Assembly: GCA_035363115.1 (NCBI GenBank)
Contig: DAOSEM010000001.1
Span: 1,054,001 to 1,118,000, forward strand
Direction of reading: 5' to 3'
Source: Syntrophales bacterium
Lineage (GTDB): Bacteria > Desulfobacterota > Syntrophia > Syntrophales > PHBD01
Length of the DNA: 64,000 nt
The notes under the pieces are model-generated. The model saw only the letters and a list, made by a program, of their open reading frames with translations, was not told the DNA's origin and did no database searches. This document shows positions 13,401 through 28,400 of this stretch, piece by piece (position 1 is the first letter of the stretch; the number at the start of each line of letters is the position of its first letter). The translations under genes were made by a program, and so were the position numbers.

Positions 13401-16400
13401 CACCATCACGGGCTACCTGAACCTCGACGCCACCGCCGACGGCCTCATCGTCGCCGTCACCGGGTCGGTCGGCGTGTCCACGGGCGGATCGAACGACTCC
13501 GGCGGATACGCCGGGGCGGGAACCGTCTCCATCAACCTCCTGAAGAACACCGTGAAGTCGGAGATCCTGGACACCGTAACGGGTGCAGACAACGCGCTCG
13601 GCATCACGCTCAATGCCCAGGACGACACGGACATCTACTCCTTCGCCGGGGCCTTCGCCGCCGGCAAGAAGGCCGGTCTCGGCGCCGCCATCGCGGTGAA
13701 CAGCGTGGACAACGACGTCCTGACGCTGGTCAAGGACTCGACGCTCGGGACCCTCGGTGCGTTCAACGACACGGCCACCGAGGACGGCACCGTGGTCACG
13801 CTGGCCGTTGCCGGAGCGGGGTCGCAGAAGCTGGCCATCGCCGGCTCCGTTGCCATGAACATCTTCACCAACGTCATCGACGCCCAGGTCATCGGCAGTA
13901 CGATCATGGCGGCCGGCCTGATCCGCATGGCCGCGCAGGACAAGGAGACGAGCGTGGCCCTGGGCGGCGGCATCGCCGTGTCCACCGGACAGGGGGCGGT
14001 CGGCGCCGCCATCGGCGTCAACCTGATCTTCAACACGGTCACGGCCAAACTGCAGACGTCGACGCTGAACTCGACCGGGTCGACCATCGACATCGAGGCC
14101 CTGGCGGAGGAAGTCCTGGTCAGCGTCACTCTCGGCGGGGCGGGAGGCGAGAAGTTCGCCCTCGGCGGGTCCATCGCGGCGAACATCGTCATGAACACCA
14201 TCGAGGCCGGTGCCTACGGAGGATCGGTCCTGCAGGCGAACGGTCTCGGGGCGGCAACCGGCGACATCGGCATCACCGCGAGCGACAAGACGACGTCCGT
14301 CCTCGTGGCGGGCGGGTTCGCCGGCTCCTCCAAGGCCGCCGTCGGGGTCGCCGCCTCGACGACCTACATCGAAAACAAGGTCCGGGCCGTGGTCGACGGC
14401 TCGAACGTCACGACCAGCGACGGCCAGGTCACCATCGCGGCCGGAGTCGGACAGCCCGCGACGGCGGCGGATCCGTCGGCCATCGGCCTCGGCACCTCCG
14501 GCGTCGAGCTGCCGACGACGAGCAGCTCCTCCGTCATCAACGTCACCGTCGGCGGGGCCGGATCGGGCAAGTTCGCCGCCGGTGTCGGCATCTCCGTCAA
14601 CACGATCAACAACACGATCGAAGCGGTCGTCACGAACGGCTCGACAATCGATTCCTACGGCTCCGTCGGCCTGTCCGCGGTTGACGCCTCCGTGATCGAC
14701 GCCATCGCCTTCGGCGGGGCCGGGGCCGGGTCCATCGCCGGCGGCGGGGCCATCTCCGCCAACGTCATCACGAACAGGATCCGCACGGCCGTCGAGGATT
14801 CGACCATCCATGCCGGCGTGAACTTCGCCGGAACCCCCGGGACCACCCTGACCAACGCCAACGCGACGGTCACGCTGGGAGCCACCTCCTCCTCGATCAT
14901 CCGGGCCCTCGGCATCGGCGTCTCCGGCGGAGGCGATGTCGCGATTTCCGTGACCGCCCTGGGGAACGCCGTCGCCAATGACGTGACCTCGATGGTCAGC
15001 GGGTCCACGATCATGGCCGGCGGGGACGTTGCCCTGTCCTCCGCCGACATCGCCCCGGGCATCCTGCCCTCCTGGATGCTCCCGGCGGACAAGCAGGCCC
15101 AGCTGGACGATGCGCTGGACGGGTCGCCCCTGGAGCCGGAGGCGAACATCCTGGCCATCATGGTCAGCGTGGCCGGCTCCGGAAAAGTGGCCGTCGGCGT
15201 CTCCCTCATGGGCAACGTCGTGAACAATGAGGTGCGGACGAAGATCGACGACTCGACGGTCCTGGCGGGAGTGAATTCACAGACGGCGGCAACCCTGAAT
15301 TCCAATGCGGACGTCCGCCTGACGTCCCTGTCGGACGCCGCCATCATGGCGATCACCGTGGGCGTCGGCGCCTCCGGGCAGGTGGCCGTCCAGGCGACCG
15401 GTTTCGGGAACGTGATCGCCAACTCCATCGAATCCTCGATTGTCGGCGGATCCATCGTCCGGGCCGGCGGCCTCGTAGACCTGACGGCGACGGACCAGTC
15501 GCAGATCACCTCCTTCGGGCTCAGCATCGCCGCCTCCGGCAGCGCCGCCATTTCGGCCATCGTCGGGGCCAACGTCATCACCAACTCGGTGACGGCGCAG
15601 ATCTCCGGCTCGACGGTCTCCAGCGGATCGACCCTGAACATCGACGCACAGAACAAGGCGACCATCTTCAGCTTCGCCGGCGGCGTGGCCGCCTCGGGCT
15701 CGGTGGCGGTCCAGGTGACCATCGCGGCGAACGTAGTGGCCAACACCACGGAGGCCACCATCAACGACAAGGTCTACGACGACAGCGGCCGGGTGATCGA
15801 CGGCTCCGCTTCGGCGTCGAATGTGACGGCGGGCGGAAACGTCACCATCTCGGCCGCCGACACGTCGAGCATCGACGCCCTGGCCTTCGGGGTTGCCGGC
15901 TCCGGAGCCGTGTCCGTAGGCGTGGCCTTGGGGGCGAACGTCATCACGAACACGATCCTGGCGGGCATCGACGGTTCCTCCCTGACCGCCGCCGCCGCCG
16001 CGGGCGTGGGGCTGTCCGCGAAGTCGTCCGCCGTCATCCGGACGGTGGCCGTCGGGGTCTCCGCTTCCGGGACCGTGGCCGTCCAGGTGACCGCCATGGG
16101 GAACGTCATCGCCAACGACGTGACGGCCGTGATCAGCGATTCCACCGTGACGGCGGGGAAAGACGTGACCGTGAAGGCCGAGGACGTCCCGCCGAGCCTG
16201 ATCCCGGCCTGGATCGTACCCGCGGACCGGGCGGACGAGCTCAACGACAACCTCGCCGGTTCCCCCGTCGACCTCGACGGGAACATCCTGGCCATCATGG
16301 TCAGCGTGGCCGCCAGCGGCACCGTGGCGGTCAACGCGTCCTTCATGGGGAACGTCATCACGAACGACGTCCGGGCGACCATCGACCATTCGACCGTCAC

Positions 16401-19400
16401 CACCACCAATGGCGGCAAGATCGATCTCGATGCCGACTCGGGCGCCGGGATCATCGCGCTGACCGTCGGCGTGGCCGGCTCGGGTGTCGTGGCGGTGAAC
16501 GCCACCGGGTACGGAAACTGGATCCAGAACACGGTGGACGCCTCCATCCGGAACGGATCGACCGTCCACTCCGCCGGGCTCATGGAGCTGACGGCGGACG
16601 ACGGCTCCAGCGTCCGGTCGCTGGCGGTCAGCGTCGCCGGGACGGGAGCCGTGGCCGTGGGGGCCTTGATCGGCGTGAACGTGATCACCAACACGGTGAC
16701 CGCGGAGATCTCCGGATCGACGGCCGCGAGCGATTCGACCCTGAACATCGCCGCCGAGAGCACGTCCGGCATCATGGCGCTGACGGCCGGCGTGGCCGGC
16801 TCGGGCGCGGTCTCGGTCCTGGTTTCCTTCTCGGGCAACGTCATCACGAACACGACCCGGGCGGCCGTCACCTCCGGGTCGAACGTGGACGCGGCGGGTG
16901 CCGTCGACATCTCGGCGAAGGACACCTCCGTCGTCGATGCCTTGTCATTCGGCGTCTCCGGGACGGGAGGCGTTGCAGTGGGGGTGGCGATCTCCACGAA
17001 CGTCATCGCAAACACCATCGAGACGGCCGTCTCCGGTTCGACCCTGGACGTGACGGCGGGAGGGATCGACCTGACCTCCGAGTCATCCGCCGTCATCCGC
17101 GCCCTGGCGATCGGCGTCTCCGGGTCCGGCGGGGTGGCCGTCCAGGTGACGGCCATGGGGAACGCCATCGCCAACACGGTGAAGGCGAGGATCGCCGGCT
17201 CCACGGTGAACGCCGCGGGCGACGTCTCGCTCCTGGCGCAGGACATCGCGCCCAGCCTGATCCCGACGTGGATCGTACCGGCCGATCAGGCGGCCACGCT
17301 GAATGAGAACCTGGACGGATCGCCCGTCGACCTCACCGGGAACATCCTGGCGGTGATGGTCAGCGTGGCCGGGACCGGCGGTGTCGCCGTCAATGGCGCC
17401 CTCTCGGGGAATGTGATCAACAATACCGTCCTGACGGAGATTGACGGCTCCACCGTCCACACGGCCGGCGGGGCGGATACGGTTCATACGTTCAACCCGG
17501 CCGGTGTGGTCAGCATCGCCAACGACACGATCGACCTGGGGGCCGGACACGGCCTCCGGACCGGCGACGCGGTGGTCTACGACAGCGGTGTGGGGACGGC
17601 CATCGGCGGCCTCACGGACGGCGCGACCTATTTCGTCATCGAGGTCGCCGGCGACGCGAACAAGGTGAAACTGGCCTCCAGCGCGGCCGATGCGTATGAC
17701 GGCGTTGCGATCGATCTCACCGCGGGAGCGACGCTGGCTTCCCACAGCCTGACCCGGGAGAACAACAGCGTGTTCCTGAACGCCCGATCGAAGGCGGGGA
17801 TCGCCGCCCTGACCGTGGGCGTGGCCGGTTCCGGCACCGTGGCGGTCAACGCCACGGGCTTCGGGAACGTCATCACGAACAGCGTCACGTCCACCATCAA
17901 GGGCGCCTCTCACGTCCACGCGGGCGGCCTGGCGGACCTGTCGGCCACGGACACCTCACTGGTTCGCTCCCTGGCCGTGAGCATCGCCGGCTCGGCGGTC
18001 GGCGTCGGCGCCCTCATCGGGGCGAACGTGATCACCAATACGGTGGGAAGCGAGATCACCGGCTCCACCGTCATCACCGGGGCCATCCTGAACCTGCACG
18101 CCGAGTCCGATGCAGGCATCCTCGGCTTCACCGGCGGCGTCGGAGCCGGCGGCGTCGGCGTGATCCTGTCGCTCTCGGCGAACGTCATCACCACCACGAC
18201 CAAAGCTTACATCAGCGCCGCATCCGACGTGGACGCCACCGGCACGGTGAGCCTCCTGGCGAAGAACACCTCCAGTATCGACGCCCTGGCCATCGGCGTC
18301 GCCGCCGGCGGGGCGGCGATCGGCGTGGCCCTGGCGGCCAACGTCATCACCAACACGATCGACGCGGCCATCAGCGGCTCCGCCGTGGATGTCACCGCCG
18401 GCGGGCTGAACGTCACCGCCGAGTCCTCGGCCATCATCCGGGCCCTGGCCATGGGCGTGTCCGCGGGCGGATTCGCCGTCAACGTCTCGGTCCTGGGGAA
18501 CGTCATCGTCAACACGGTAACCGCGAAGATCAGCGGCTCCACCGTCTACGCCTACGACGACGTCGCGCTGACGGCGCGGGACATCGCACCCAGCATCATC
18601 CCCGACTGGATCGTGCCGTCGGACGACCAGGACGACCTCGACGGATTCCTGGCCGACTCTCCGGCAGACCTGACCAACGCCAACATCCTGGCGGTCCTGG
18701 TCGGCGTGGCCGGCGCCGGCAGCACGGCGATCAACGTGTCCCTCTCGGGGAACAGCATCACCAACACGATCGCCGCTACCATCGACAACTCGACGGTCCG
18801 GTCCGGCGTGAGCGCCGCCGGGGCCACGACCCATGCCGGGTCCGACGTCACGCTGAGCGCCCTGTCGGGGTCGCGCATCCTCGCCATCACTGCGGGCGTC
18901 GGGGCCTCCGGCGACGTGGCCGTGAACTTCACCGGCTTCGGGAACCTGATCGGTGTCGGCAACCTGACCCCCGACGTCGAGGCGACCATCAAGGGCGGGT
19001 CCTACGTCCAAACGAGCGGTGCCGTGAACCTGAACGCCCTCGACGAATCCAGCATCATCACCGTCGGGCTCAGCATCGCCGCCTCCGGCGGCGTGGCCGT
19101 CAGCGGCGTCGTCGGCTACAACCGGATCGAGAACAGCCTGCTGGCGCAGGTCGCCGGCTCCACGGTCATCGCCGGGACGAGCCTGGCGCTGACCGCCCAG
19201 TCCGACGCCTACATCTTCAGCTTCGTCGGCGGCGTATCCGGCTCCGGCATCGTGGCCGCGCAGCTGTCCGTGACGGTCAACGACATCGACAACGACGTCG
19301 AGGCATCCATCGTCAACACGGGGGGCACCCGCTCGACCGTGAACGCCGGACAGAGCGTGTCCCTCACGGCCCGGGACGCCTCCACCATCGACTCGATGGC

Positions 19401-22400
19401 GATCGGCCTCGCCGCGTCCGGCATCGTGGGCGCCGGGGGGGCGCTGTCCAAGAACTTCATCGGCAACGCCGTCGCGACGTCCATCACGTCGTCGGACGTC
19501 ACGGCCGGCTTGAACGTCTACCTGACCTCGGAGACGATCGCCGTCATCCGCTCCTTCGCAGCGGGGCTCGCCGGCGGCGGGGCCGGTGCCCTCCAGGCGT
19601 CGATCACCCTGAACGAGCTTCGGAACTCCACCACCGCCGTGATCACCGGGTCCACCGTGACGGCGGGCTACACGATCCAGGTCTCCGCGTCGGACAAGGC
19701 GCCCGCGTCGGTTCCGGACTACACGACGAGCATGCTGATCCCCACGGACGTGATCGCCGACATCCTGGATCTCGTGTCCGACACGGGGGTCTCCAAGACC
19801 GCGAACATCCTCTCCTTCGCCGGCAGCATCGGCGGGGCGGGCCTGGCGGCGGGCAGCGCGGCGGCCTCGGACAACGATATCGTCAACACCATCGAGGCCA
19901 GGATCACGGACTCCACGGTGACGTCCACTTATTCGGACGTGGTCGTCATGGCCGAGTCGAGCGCCAAGATCGTCTCCCTGGCGGCGGGCATCGGCGCGGC
20001 GGGAATCGCCGCCCTGAGCGCCTCCGTGACGACGAACGACATCGCCAACACGACCACCGCCGCCATCACCGGGACGTCGACCGTCTCGGCGGGGGACGAC
20101 GTGCATGTCGAGGCCACGAGCGGAGCCACGATCGACTCCGCGGCCATGACCCTCTCCGGTGCCCTCGTTGCGGCCCTCGGGGCGTCCGTGGTCACAAACA
20201 CCGCGGGCAACACTACGAAGGCCTACGTGGACGGCACGTCGGCCGCCCTGAAGGCGAAGATCACGAAGGCCGACCAGGTGTCCATCAGCGCCTCCTCCAC
20301 GACCGCCCTCAACGGCGTCAGCCTGGGGGCCAGCATCGGAACGGTGGCGGCGGGCGCCATGGTCTCCCGGTCGACCGTCGACGGAACCACCTGGGCCTAC
20401 GTCGGCAACTACACGGCGATCGGCCAGCAGGCGGGCAGCAGCGTCGGCTCGCTCAGCATCGCCGCGACATCCACCGACTCCGCCATCACGAAGGCCTACG
20501 CCATCTCGGCGGGCATCGGGGCGGGAACGGGCAACGACGCCAAGTCGACCATCACGCCCGACACCCGGGCCTACATCGGCAACACCTCCCTCCGCGTGAC
20601 CGGAGCCGTGGACGTGGCCGCCCAGGCCAGCGTCAGCGCCTATGCCGAGACCTACGGCGTCAGCGCCGGGGCCCTGTCCGTGGGCGTGTCCCTGGCGGAG
20701 GCCACCGTGTCCCCCGAGGTCAAGGCCTACGTAGGCGGGAGCAGCTCGACCATCCACGCGGGCAGCCTGTACGTATCCGCAACGGAGACCTACCCCACGA
20801 GCGGCTATGCCGCAAAGACGTACGCGACGGGCTCCTCCGGCGGCCTCGTCGGGATCAACGCCACGGAGAGCACCGCCTCGAATACCGGAACCGTCGCGAG
20901 CTACGTGGCCGACGGAACCACGCTGGTCGTTGCGGACTCCATCGCCGTCCAGGCGACCGGCGACAGCAAGCAGTACGCCTCCTCCGACAGCAACACCTAC
21001 GGCCTGATCGCCGCGGGCGGCAACGTGTCCGACGCCGTCTCGAACGTGACGACGAGCGCCTACCTGGGCAACGGCGTCACCGTCAGCTCCGGCACCGCCA
21101 TCGGCGGCCTGACCGACGGCGGGACGTATTACGTGATCCTCGACAACAAGCGGCCCTTCACGCCGTCGACGGCCATCAGCGACAGCTGGATCAACCTGGG
21201 CTCGGGCCACGGGCTCCTGACGGGCGACACCGTCGTCTACCGCACCGGCAGTTCGACGAACACCGCCGTCGGCGGGCTCACAGCGGGCCAGGAGTACTAC
21301 GTCGAGGTCAGCACGGCCAATCCGGCCCTGGTCCGGCTCTATACCCTGGTCGTGGATGTCGGGACCGGAAACCTTGTCAAGGGAACCCTCGTGACCCTCG
21401 ATGCCTCCGTCGCCACCGGCACGGGGCACCGCCTGGACATCGTCAACCCGCGGCTGATCAAACTGGCCGCCTCCTTCTCGAACGCAACGGCGGACACGCC
21501 GGTGGCCATTGACCTCTCCGCGCCGACCGTGGCGGGGTCCGAGAACACCGTCACGCCGGTCTCCAGCGCCGAGACGGTGACGCCCATCGCGTTCTCCCCG
21601 GAGGCGGACCTCAACGTCACGAAAAACACGATCGACGTGGGCGCGGACAGCGGCCTCTACACGGGCAAGGCGGTGGTCTACAGCAAGGGGGCGGGTCCCA
21701 CGCTGACCATCACGGCCACCGGCGACGACTACAACTTCGCGAAGTCCGAGGCCGGAAGCGGCGGCCTCGTGGCCGGCTCGGGCGCCGAGTCAAACGTCAC
21801 CGCCACGAGCTCGACCAGTGCGGCCGTCGCCGACGACACGAACACCGGCGACGCGGTCCGGACCACGCTGGACGTGTCGAGCCTGGCCATCCGGGCGCAG
21901 CACACCGCCCGCTTCGACAGCCAGACGAACACGATCCAGGCCTCCGCCGTCGGCTTCAGCGGATCCTGGGCCACCAACGTCGTGACCTCCACGGTGGACG
22001 CCAAGATCGGCGACAATGCCCTGGTCACCACCCGGAACCTCACCGTCGATGCGATCAACACAACCCGGAAGAACCTGCTGGGAGCCGACGAGTACAACGT
22101 CGAGGCGGGCTCCGGCGGTGTCCTGCAGGGCAACGCCGCGGAGAGCGAGACGGACATCGCCAACCGGACCTACGCCAGCGTGGGCGCCGGCGCCGACATC
22201 ACGGTGACGGGGGACGTCTACAACCCCGGTGACTTCCGCCTGACCACCTACAACGACGTCGAGGGCTACGACGACGTCCGGCTGGACTCCGGCGGCGTGA
22301 TCGTCGGCTCCGGGGCGACGTCGGCGATCCGGGCCGACGTCAACGACGGCATCGTGACCATCGAGGACGGGGCCACCATCGATACGGTGGGCGAAGTCAA

Positions 22401-25400
22401 CCTCGAGTCCCGGACCCGCGGCGTACTGAAGGTGGAGCCCCAGGTCCACACCTACGGCCTCGCCTCGGCGGCCGTTGTGGACGGCATGGCCCGCGTCCAC
22501 AGCAACAACCAGGTCACGGTCGGCGCCAACGTCGATATCCTGGCCATGGGCGACATCAACCTCCTGGCGGGGCGGGACCATTACGGCGTCCTCAATTACT
22601 TCTACGTGACGTCCCACGGGGACGAGCTGAACGCGTCGGCCATTCCCATCAGTGACCTGAAGTCCCACGGCGAGATCGTCCAGACCCTGGGCGTCTCCGT
22701 CGGCACGGGGTCGTCGCTGAGAACCGCCCGGGACGCGAACCTCCTCACGGACGAGACCGGCACCGCCCAGATCTGGGCATACGGGAGCGGCAAGAACTGG
22801 ATGACCGCCCTGGCCAGCGGCATCGATGCCATGTGCGGCTCCGACGGCATCTCCGAAGAGATGAAGGGCGGGTCGTCGACCCTCGAGGCCAACAGCACGG
22901 TCACCGTCAACGGCACCATCGAGGTCGGCATCATGAAGGACCTCGAGCTGGTCATCGGCCTGGACGGGACCGCATCGGTGCAGAACGGGATCACCTTCGC
23001 GACGACCCAGGAATCCATGGTCTCGAACCTGGTGGAGGAGCTGAACCGCTGGTACGAGCTCCTGGCGGACTACTCCGGCGACCCGACCACCACCGCCGCC
23101 TACCAGGTGGAGATCAACCGCATCCTGGCGGACCTCACGGCCATGGGCCTGACCGAGACGGTCACGGAGAACGGGAACACCTACACGGTCTACACCGGCT
23201 CCTACGTGGTGCCCTACATCACCGTGGACGACATCTGGGCGCAGGCGGGCACCATCAACGTCTGGGCCGACGACTTCTACGGCGGAGGACAGCTGGTTGC
23301 GGAAGGCGACATCACGGTGTCGATCACCAACAACAGTTCCTCCTACCTGCGGATCAACCGGATCACGATTCCCGACACCATTGGAGGCGTCCGCTTCAAC
23401 TCCCAGTCGGTCAGCTCCAACGCGGCCATCGCCGACCTGAACGCGACGGGGACGGCTTCGTCGTTCACGAGCATCCTCACCTCGACCACCGGGGCGGCGC
23501 CGGTCATCAACATCACGAACACCTTCGACGCGGGCGACCCGATCTACTCCGGAACGGACTACGAAGACAGCCTGACGCCGGACGTCGAGCTGACCGGGGA
23601 AATCGACGCCATCCTGGCGACGGTCACCATCAAGAGCGAGGGGAGCGTCGTCTCCACGGCCAGCATCGACGCCGGAACGCTCTATATCATCAGCGGAGTC
23701 GATTTCGTCCAGACCTACACCGATTCGCTCTACAGCATCGCCAACCCCGGGACGTTGTGGACCGCGGTCTCGACCATCGCCCAGAATGCGAAGGTCGACA
23801 CCACCGTGAACGGCCTCAGCACCGGGACGGCCCTGGAGCAGGCCGTCTACAGCGTCCTCCACCCGAACGCGGCCGATGTTTCCAACATCATCGCGGCCAA
23901 CAACGTCTACATCAGCGCCCGGTACCTCAACATCAACGGAGTCATCCAGAGCGGCATCGCCGAGAGGACGGTAACAATCGCCGCAGCCGAACAGACGGCC
24001 ATCAATGCGGCGGAGACCGCCTACTCGCAGTACCGCTCCGGCTCCCGTGCCGCCGCGGCCGCCACCGCCGCCGCCGCCGGCCTGACGACGGAGGACTTCA
24101 AGTATTTCAAGCTGGCCAACACGAGCACCGAGAACATCGACGTCTTCTGGAACGCCGAGCTTGACCGGCTGGAACTGGAAGACGTGAAGATCCAGGGGGG
24201 CTACATCGAGCTCTTCGGCCAGATCCTCAGCACCGGCAGCGGGCAGATCAAGGTCCTGGACGGCTATGGCAAGATTACCGTCACCAACCAGACCTCCAAC
24301 ACCCTGGTCACCAACCTCCTCGACACGGGCCAAGGGGTGGAGGGACTCATCCGGATCACCGACACGTCGCCGGACTACCTGATCGGCGGCCTGCCGCGGG
24401 TGACGGAGTACCGGTACGTGAGCGGCCAGGTCGTCAAGACCGTGTTCGCCCCGGGCGGTGTCTCCGTTGGGACGACGACGCAGGGAGCAGCCGGAACCAA
24501 CGAGGTCCAGGTCATCTCCAGGAACGCGGCGGTGACCGGCGGGACCTTCACGCTGACGTACAACGGCCAGACGACGGCGGCCCTCGCCTGGAACGCCACG
24601 GCGGCCCAGGTTCAGACGGCCCTGTGCGCCCTGTCCACCGTCGGCGCCGGCAACGTCTCGGTCAGCATCAACGGGAGCGGAAACTGGGTCGTGACGTTCC
24701 AGAACGCCCTGGGCGGCACCAACGTCAACCCGATCCGGACCGACGGCAGCGCCCTGCTCGCCGGGGCGGCGGCGTCCACCGCCGGGCGGACGGCCGTCTA
24801 CACCCCCCAGGCGGGCATGCGGTACTACTGGGCCAACGGCCAGGATTACAGCATCCAGACCAGCACCACCTACGCCTCGTCGGACTGGCTGGGCGTCGAC
24901 TCCCTCGTGGCGGACCCCGACAACATCGTCGAAGGACCGAAGCGGACGCAGGTCGGGGAGATCCGCCGGCTCGAGGACGGGACCTACGTGACCGACACGG
25001 ACAGCGGCGACTACGGCTACGGCTACGACTATTCGTACGACTACGTGCAGATCACCCAGAGCACGTCCACGTACACCTGGGCCGGCAACATCGTTACGGT
25101 CACCTCCGCGGATCCCCACCTGATGAGCACCGGCCAGAAGGTCCTCCTGGACTTCACCACGGGAGGCGCCGTCAACAAGGACGGGACCTTCACGGTGACC
25201 GTGATCGATGACCATTCGTATCAGTTCATCCTGCTGGGCGCCGGAGCGGGCGGAGACGTCACCGTGACCCGGGTCCAGCGGAACACCTGGGAGGAGTCCA
25301 CCTGGTACGGAAAGACCACGTACTACTGCAAGGAGACCCTCACGACGCCCTACAAGGACATCCACGTCCAGAGCGTCCGCGCCGACCGCGACATCGGCAT

Positions 25401-28400
25401 CGCCTTCATCGGCTACGAGGCGGGGGACACAAATATCCGGGTGACAATCACCTCCGTGGGCAGCGTCCTGGTGAACGACTCGATCCAGAACCCGGAAGGG
25501 ACGACGAGCCTCACCAGCAGCAGCGGCCAGATCCGGCTCGTCAACGACACGGCCGTCGTCGGCGGGCGGAACATATCCCTCAGCGCATCCACCGGCATCG
25601 GAGCGGACCGGACCCTGCGGACGAACCTGAACGACGGCTACAGCGGGTCCCTGAGCGCCGTGACAACGACCGGCGACATCAGCATCCAGGAGATCTCGGG
25701 CGACCTGATCGTCGACCAGGTCACGACCTCGAAGACGACCACGACCACCACCAGCAATGTGACCCTGACCGCCCACGGCGATATCCTGGGGAAGGACGCC
25801 TCGAACCAGGTCCGGGGCCAGAAGGTGACGCTGACGGCCACCTACGGCGACATCGGCACCCTGGGTACGGGAGGGACGGCCTCCACACCCGGCGCGGGCG
25901 CACAGGCCCTCCGGATCGACACGGGCGACGCGGACGACCACTCCCTGACGGCGACGGCGGTGGGCGACGTCAACATCACGGAGACCGCCGGGACGCTGCA
26001 CCTGAACAGCGTGGTGACCGACGGGAGCGTCCGCATCACCGTGGAAAACGGCGGCCTCACGGACGTCAACTCCAACGAAGTCCGGGACGACCGCACGTGG
26101 GCGCAGCTCCTGGCCCTGTACGAGCGGATGATGGCCACGGGCGACGCGGCGGACGAGAGCGTCGCCGCAACCATCGCCGCCTACGAGGCCCTCAAGACCC
26201 AGGAATACCAGGCTTACTGGCGGTACCGGAACTCCGTGGGCGGCAGCTACGACCCCTCGCAGACGATCGCCCTCTCGGATTCGGAGATCGACTGGTACAC
26301 GGACTACTACACGAGCCAGGGAAAGACGGCCGGAGAGATCGCCATTGCCCTCCAGACCCTCGTGAACGCCCGGACGGCCTCGTATCACGTACTCCACAGG
26401 ACCTATGGCGACGTCTCGGCGACCTACGATTCAGCCTGGTCCTACGATGTGGACTCCGTCGCCCTCCATGATCGCGTCGGGTCCGCCGAGATCAACGGCA
26501 GCGCCGTCGAGCTGACCCGCCACGTCTTCACGACGGGCCAGGCCGTGGTGTACCACGCCGGGGGCGGCACCATCGACGGGCTCGTCGACGGAACCACGTA
26601 CTACGTCGTCGTGGACGCCTCCAATGCAAGTGTGATCCGCCTCGCCGCGACCCTGGCCGACGCCGGCACGAACACGACGCTCAGTTTCACCTGGGTGAGC
26701 GGCGACAGCCACTGGTTCTCCGACGGCGACGTCCTTTCCCAGCGGGCGAAGTGGAGCGAGGCCCAGCTGAAGAACTCCATCAGCGCCAGCATCCTGAGGC
26801 CGAAGACGGTCTCCGGGACGTCGGCCACCACCGAGGAGCCGAACATCACCGGCTCCGAGATCGCCCTCGTGGTGTCCGGGGAGATCGGCTCGGCCGATGT
26901 CACCATGGACATCACCATGGCCGACATCAACGCCGGGCTTTCCGAGGAGCAGAAGGTCGCCCTCGCCGCCGCGGAGAAGCAGGACGTCACGTTCTACGAC
27001 ACCGAGGGGAACGTCATGCAGCCGGACGACGTGGGCAAGACGTTCGCCCGCCTCCACATCAGCGTGAAGAACGATGTCGATTTCAAGACGGAGGGCCTGC
27101 TCACCGTCTCGGCGGGCACCGGCGCAAACCTCGGCTCAGACCAGACCGCCGACGTCAACGTCGACCGGATCACGAGCACCGACGGCGAGGTGCGCCTCAA
27201 GGTCCAGGGGAACATCATCAACGCCCGGACCGACGGCGGCTACAACATACGGGGCGACGGCGCGGTCCTGGAGGCCGAAGACGGCAGCATCGGGACGCAG
27301 GCCAAGCCGTTCCTGATCGACATGATCGAGGCGGGCCGGACCGGCGCGCTCACCGCCCGGGCCAAGACCAACGTCTACCTGCAGGAGACCTCCGGAGACC
27401 TGTATGTGTCGTCGGTGTACGCGGGGACGTTCATCGACCTGCGCTCCGCGGGGTCCATGCTGGACGCCGACAACGACGACGCAACGACCCGGGCCTGGAA
27501 CATCTACAGCCCCGACGCCTACCTCCAGGCGGGGGCCGGCGGCACCATCGGCGCCGACGGGAGCGCGCTGGAGACGGACCTCCAGGGCGGGGTGCTCAAC
27601 GCCGACGCGGGCCAGAGCATCTACCTGTACGAGTCGGCGGGCGACATGATCGTCGGGGTGATCAAGTCGGCCAACGCCAACGTCAGCCTGGGCGCCGCCC
27701 TGTCCATCCGCGACAACGACGAAGGGGCGGTGGGGAACCCCTCCCCCGACGTCATCGGCAACAGCATCACCCTGACGGCGGGATTCGCCATCGGGGCCGT
27801 CGACGACTACCTGGACATCGACACGGCCTTCTCCGGAGCCGGGACGCTCACCTCGGCCAGCGAGTTCAACACGTACATCATCGAGATCTCGTCCAAGGCG
27901 ACGCCCGGCGCGGGCGACGAGGACCTGAGCCTGTACTCCGTCGCGACCAACGCCGGGACGGCCTTCATCACCGCGCCCACGGGGAGCATCTACAACGGGC
28001 GGACCGACGGCGGGTCGAACGTCGTCTCCGGAAAGACCTACCTCTTTGCCGGCCTGAACATCGGCGCGGAAGACAAGCGGATCATGACCCTCGTGGACAA
28101 CATCGAGGGCCTGGCCACCTCGGGGAGCACCTGGATCACGAACACCTCGAACCTCACCGTGGGCGGGGTCGTCGAGGGAAGCGAGCAGGGTTTCCTGGGC
28201 GGCGGCGCCGTCAACATCACCGCGAGCTGCACCATCGACGTGAAGGAAGACGTGATCTCGGCGACGGATTACATTGTCCTGACCGCGACCGAGCGGGCGG
28301 CGGACGTCGACGACCTGATCGTCCGGGACGGCATCACCGTCTGGTCGAAAACGAGCTATGTCACACTGCGAGCCGGTGACGATGTGACGCTGGAAGAGGG

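Noticed and set aside
8589..14684. Long + strand open frames of 780 and 660 codons in a second frame inside the giant gene.
   Set aside because: They overlap the real frame completely and translate to Arg/Gly/His-rich low-complexity sequence without family features.
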